Assembly: GCF_900107535.1 (NCBI RefSeq) | Contig: NZ_FNRA01000012.1 | Coordinates: 124,001-188,000 of the forward strand | Length of the DNA: 64,000 nt | Reading direction: 5' to 3' | Source: Pedobacter hartonius | GTDB lineage: Bacteria > Bacteroidota > Bacteroidia > Sphingobacteriales > Sphingobacteriaceae | Shown: positions 61,613 through 64,000 of the stretch, piece by piece | Layout: each line of letters starts with the position of its first letter | Position numbering within the stretch: the stretch's first letter is position 1 | Made by a program: the position numbers and the translations under genes | The notes under the pieces: generated by a model | What the model was told of the DNA's origin: nothing | The model's database searches: none | What the model saw: only the letters and a program-made list of their open reading frames with translations

Positions 61613-62032
61613 ATGGAAAAGAACCAGTACAGCATATTCGAGACTGAATTGAAGGTAAGGCCCGACGATATAGACATGTTCAACCATGTTCATAACAGCA
61701 AATACTTTGATTATGTGCTGGCTGCGCGGTATGAGCAGATGGAGAAGTTCTACCACATGCCGATGGAGCATTTCCTGCAGAACGGCTACGGATGGGTAGT
61801 GCGTACTGCCTATGTGGATTTCAAAAGGCCTTTAAAAATGGGCAATCAGATAAAAATCCGCACCGGCATACTTACGATCAACGAAAAAGGCTGCCGTGTG
61901 CAGTTTGAAATTGAAAATGCAGCAACGAAGAAGATTGCAGCAGATGGCTGGTTCGATTATGTGTTGATCGATACTTCTTCAGGCAGAGGCAGCAGGGTTA
62001 CCGAACAGATGATCGAAACCTATAGTATATAG
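61613..62032 (+). CDS. Acyl-CoA thioesterase (4HBT hot-dog fold)
   Basis: A 139-residue hot-dog thioesterase of the 4-hydroxybenzoyl-CoA/YbgC type. The active-site segment DIDMFNHVHNSKYFDY contains the catalytic Asp (DIDMFNH region). The substrate is not predictable. It is convergent with the DUF983 gene, 4 nt apart, and its -7 box is adjacent to the start codon. Confidence 0.9.
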   Translation: MEKNQYSIFETELKVRPDDIDMFNHVHNSKYFDYVLAARYEQMEKFYHMPMEHFLQNGYGWVVRTAYVDFKRPLKMGNQIKIRTGILTINEKGCRVQFEIENAATKKIAADGWFDYVLIDTSSGRGSRVTEQMIETYSI

Positions 62033-62036
62033 GTCA

Positions 62037-62462
62037 TCATGCAGTTTTCATCAGTTTAACGTCTTCATCTCCGCTGCCGGGTACATATCCCAGTCCGGGG
62101 GTTAACCAGTGCAGCAGGATCACTCTGGAGTAACGGTAATTGAAGGGGCTGAAGATAAACACTGTCAATAGCAGGATACCTACATAATACCAGAGACTTT
62201 CATAAACCAGTGGAAGTCCTAAAATATAACTTGCCACACTTGCACTGATCATTTCTGCCACATTCATTGCATAACTTACAAACATCGAAACATAGAAGAA
62301 ACCGGGTTCCCTTTCAAAACGCAGGTTACAGTGCGGGCAATATTCGTTTGTGGTCTGTCCTTTAAAAGACAAAGAATACATTTTACCTGAGAATATATCC
62401 CCCTGTCTGCACCTTGGGCATTTACATTGGACAACAGCTTCAAATTTTGATATAGGTTTCAT
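62037..62462 (-). CDS. DUF983 membrane protein
   Basis: A 141-residue protein with a zinc-ribbon-like N-terminus (CKCPRCRQGDIF, YCPHCNLRFE) and two membrane helices in the second half (SYAMNVAEMISASVASYI, VGILLLTVFIFSPF). The family is known in many Bacteroidetes and Proteobacteria and has no proven function. Stands alone. Confidence 0.88.
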   Translation of the reverse strand: MKPISKFEAVVQCKCPRCRQGDIFSGKMYSLSFKGQTTNEYCPHCNLRFEREPGFFYVSMFVSYAMNVAEMISASVASYILGLPLVYESLWYYVGILLLTVFIFSPFNYRYSRVILLHWLTPGLGYVPGSGDEDVKLMKTA

Positions 62463-62529
62463 CTGATTATGATCAATTAATACCCAAAGGTAAGCAATCG
62501 CAGCTGCCGGTTTTATGACCTATATCATA

Positions 62530-63111
62530 TTAGATCTTAAAGATCTTTCCCCTGCTCAGCTTCAGTTCTCCGGCGGCGGCCATTTTTTTTATCGTTCTGA
62601 TCACTGTTTCCACCCTTAAACCACTCATATCTGCCAATGCCTGACGGGTAAAATCCAGACTGCCCCCTTTTTCTGTATCACGCCATAAATAGGTAATCAG
62701 TGTTTGCAGCCTGTGTTCGGCCTGCTCATTGGCCAGTTCCTCCAGCATCATAGATTTATAAAACAACCGGCTGCTGAGGGTTTCTATCAGGTTCATGCTG
62801 AAAGCCCTGTCTTCTTCCAGTAATTTGAGAAAATGAGGGCGGTCCACCAGGATCAGTTCCGTATCCCGGGACGCAATGGTATAGGCCAGATAGGAACGCT
62901 GCAGCAGCAAGGCCGGTTCACCGAAATATTGCTTTGCTTTAAAAACACCCTGAATAAACTCTTTACCATCATGATTTACTGTCACCATCCTGATCTCGCC
63001 GCTTTTAATAAAATAGACATACCGGGGAGTCTGCCCCGATTCGTAGATCACGGCACCCTTTTTGTATAAGATGGTTTTGAAATGATATTTTATCCAAAAA
63101 TTACTTAACAT
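62530..63111 (-). CDS. Crp/Fnr family transcriptional regulator
   Basis: A 193-residue regulator. An N-terminal cyclic-nucleotide-binding-like domain (about 15-120, SGQTPRYVYFIKSGEIRMV) is followed by a C-terminal winged helix with LADMSGLRVETVIRTIKKM as the recognition helix. No Cys-rich Fe-S motif of Fnr is present. A -7 box TAATTTTG ends 4 nt before the ATG. It is divergent from the DUF3575 protein gene and could regulate it, but no operator is identified. Confidence 0.9.
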   Translation of the reverse strand: MLSNFWIKYHFKTILYKKGAVIYESGQTPRYVYFIKSGEIRMVTVNHDGKEFIQGVFKAKQYFGEPALLLQRSYLAYTIASRDTELILVDRPHFLKLLEEDRAFSMNLIETLSSRLFYKSMMLEELANEQAEHRLQTLITYLWRDTEKGGSLDFTRQALADMSGLRVETVIRTIKKMAAAGELKLSRGKIFKI

Positions 63112-63115
63112 TACT

Positions 63116-63123
63116 CAAAATTA
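63116..63123 (-). promoter_or_regulatory. -7 box 4 nt before the Crp/Fnr start
   Basis: TAATTTTG on the minus strand matches TAnnTTTG; four nucleotides (AGTA) separate it from the ATG at 63111. Confidence 0.55.
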
Positions 63124-63176
63124 CTCAATCTGTAAAAATAAATACACATATAACATCTAATTTTTCAAAAATCACT

Positions 63177-63953
63177 ATGAGCAAAAACCTTACGAAAAAA
63201 ATTGTTGCACTTTCAGTAGCCTCACTACTATTTGGCATCCAGCAACTCCGGGCGCAAACTGCTTCCGCAGATGCCTCATCAGCAGATGGAAAAAACATCC
63301 TCAAATGGAACGTGGCTGCACTCGCTACAAAAAGCTACTCGTTTCAATATGAACGTGCGGTAGGAAACAAAGTAGCCGTAGCTATAGGCTACCGGTTCAT
63401 GCCCAAATCCGGAATTCCATTTAAATCTACGATAAATGACTGGGTAGACGATGAACAAACAGAAAGAACGATTAATAATTTTAAAACATCAAACTTCGCG
63501 ATTACTCCTGAAGTAAGGTTTTATGTGGGCAAAGGTATATTCCAGGGCTTCTACCTTGCGCCATTTGCAAGGTATGCGAAATACAATGGTGAGGGTCCTT
63601 TTCAATATGACATCACGCAATTGAACCTCTCTGAAACTATATACTTTAAGGGTGGCATTAATACTTATACTGCCGGGCTGATGATCGGGGCACAATGGAA
63701 ACTGACCAAACTTTTGTACCTGGACTGGTGGATTGTGGGGCCAAATTATGGTACTGCCAAAGGCGACCTGACCGGACAGAAAACCTTAAATGCCCTGGAG
63801 CAGGCCGAATTTAAAAAACAGCTTGATGACTTTGTTGAGGATCTTCCGCTGGTACATGCTACCGCTCAGGTAGATGGCAACGGCGCAAACATCCATATTA
63901 AAGGCCCATGGGCTGGTGCCCGGGCCGGATTAAACATCGGTTTCAGGTTTTAA
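63177..63953 (+). CDS. DUF3575-like outer-membrane beta-barrel protein
   Basis: A 258-residue secreted protein. Signal peptide ends near residue 26 (LRAQ). The mature part carries ILKWNVAALATKSYSFQYERAVG and repeated beta strands with aromatic ends (AIGYRFMPKSG, GFYLAPFARYAKYNG, IGAQWKLTKLLYLDWWIVGP), and ends RAGLNIGFRF with a terminal Phe, as in many outer-membrane barrels. The family DUF3575 has no known function. It is divergent from the Crp/Fnr gene. Confidence 0.85.
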   Translation: MSKNLTKKIVALSVASLLFGIQQLRAQTASADASSADGKNILKWNVAALATKSYSFQYERAVGNKVAVAIGYRFMPKSGIPFKSTINDWVDDEQTERTINNFKTSNFAITPEVRFYVGKGIFQGFYLAPFARYAKYNGEGPFQYDITQLNLSETIYFKGGINTYTAGLMIGAQWKLTKLLYLDWWIVGPNYGTAKGDLTGQKTLNALEQAEFKKQLDDFVEDLPLVHATAQVDGNGANIHIKGPWAGARAGLNIGFRF

Positions 63954-64000
63954 ACAAAAAGAGCTGCAGTCTTGCACCGCTCAAAAAAGTTAAACACTTT

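Noticed and set aside
1..64000. CRISPR arrays, tRNA or rRNA genes, insertion sequences, prophage
   Set aside because: No regularly spaced repeats, tRNA cloverleaf, transposase or phage structural gene was seen on reading; a tRNAscan-SE and ISfinder search would be decisive.

Overview
The window reads as a stretch of chromosomal core genome from a Bacteroidota bacterium of the Sphingobacteriaceae, most like Pedobacter. The grounds are Bacteroidetes -7 promoter boxes (TAnnTTTG) before many genes, few Shine-Dalgarno sequences, a GLPGLI-family protein, a 7TMR-DISM histidine kinase, the futalosine (Mqn) menaquinone route, a crtI-crtB-idi-crtZ carotenoid operon, and genes such as lptD and mlaD that imply an outer membrane. 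I see no tRNA, rRNA, CRISPR array, transposase, phage or plasmid gene. This genus assignment is inference.

Layout. 1-4 kb: a cut-off small gene, free-methionine sulfoxide reductase, a small unknown protein, a predicted outer-membrane protein and a sensor kinase. 4-8 kb: a class Ib ribonucleotide reductase operon (nrdH-nrdI-nrdE-nrdF, minus strand) ended by a perfect palindromic terminator. 7.9-8.8 kb: a gene-free block with tandem repeats and two large hairpins inside a 15-bp inverted repeat. 8.8-15.7 kb: GLPGLI protein, LutA-like protein, UMF1 transporter, and the baiN-like/recQ/DUF2807 cluster. 15.7-24.3 kb: purK-purE, pdxH, a 3-hydroxyacyl-CoA dehydrogenase, ruvB, a GNAT-nitrilase fusion and queG. 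24.3-30.6 kb (minus): M1 peptidase, DnaQ-like exonuclease, a 41-residue membrane peptide, NlpC/P60 lipoprotein, mutS. 31-34 kb: HAD protein and the mqnE-phosphatase-mqnA operon. 34-38 kb: carotenoid operon crtI-crtB-unknown-idi-crtZ. 39-43 kb: methionine genes metY, then a SAM-I riboswitch, two small leader ORFs, metX and hom. 43.5-49 kb: 2-oxoacid dehydrogenase E2, cinA, lptD. 49-51 kb: amidase and mlaD. 51-54.5 kb: rnz, a STAS protein, purC, phoH. 54.5-64 kb: SAM hydrolase, serC-serA, rpe, rpsO, pnp, thioesterase, DUF983, a Crp/Fnr regulator and a DUF3575 protein.

How genes work together. MetX acetylates homoserine made by Hom, and MetY converts the product with sulfide to homocysteine. The metX-hom mRNA starts with a SAM-sensing riboswitch, followed by a 32-residue ORF holding three consecutive cysteine codons and a 27-residue ORF whose stop overlaps the metX start. 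Idi, CrtB, CrtI and CrtZ cover isoprenoid isomerisation, phytoene synthesis and desaturation, and ring hydroxylation; no lycopene cyclase is present. MqnA and MqnE catalyse the first two futalosine-pathway steps.

No clearly new multi-gene system is present. The observations most worth following are the metX leader, the hairpin element at 8.3-8.7 kb, and a repeated promoter layout in which a -7 box lies 3 to 8 nt before the start codon, which predicts leaderless mRNAs.
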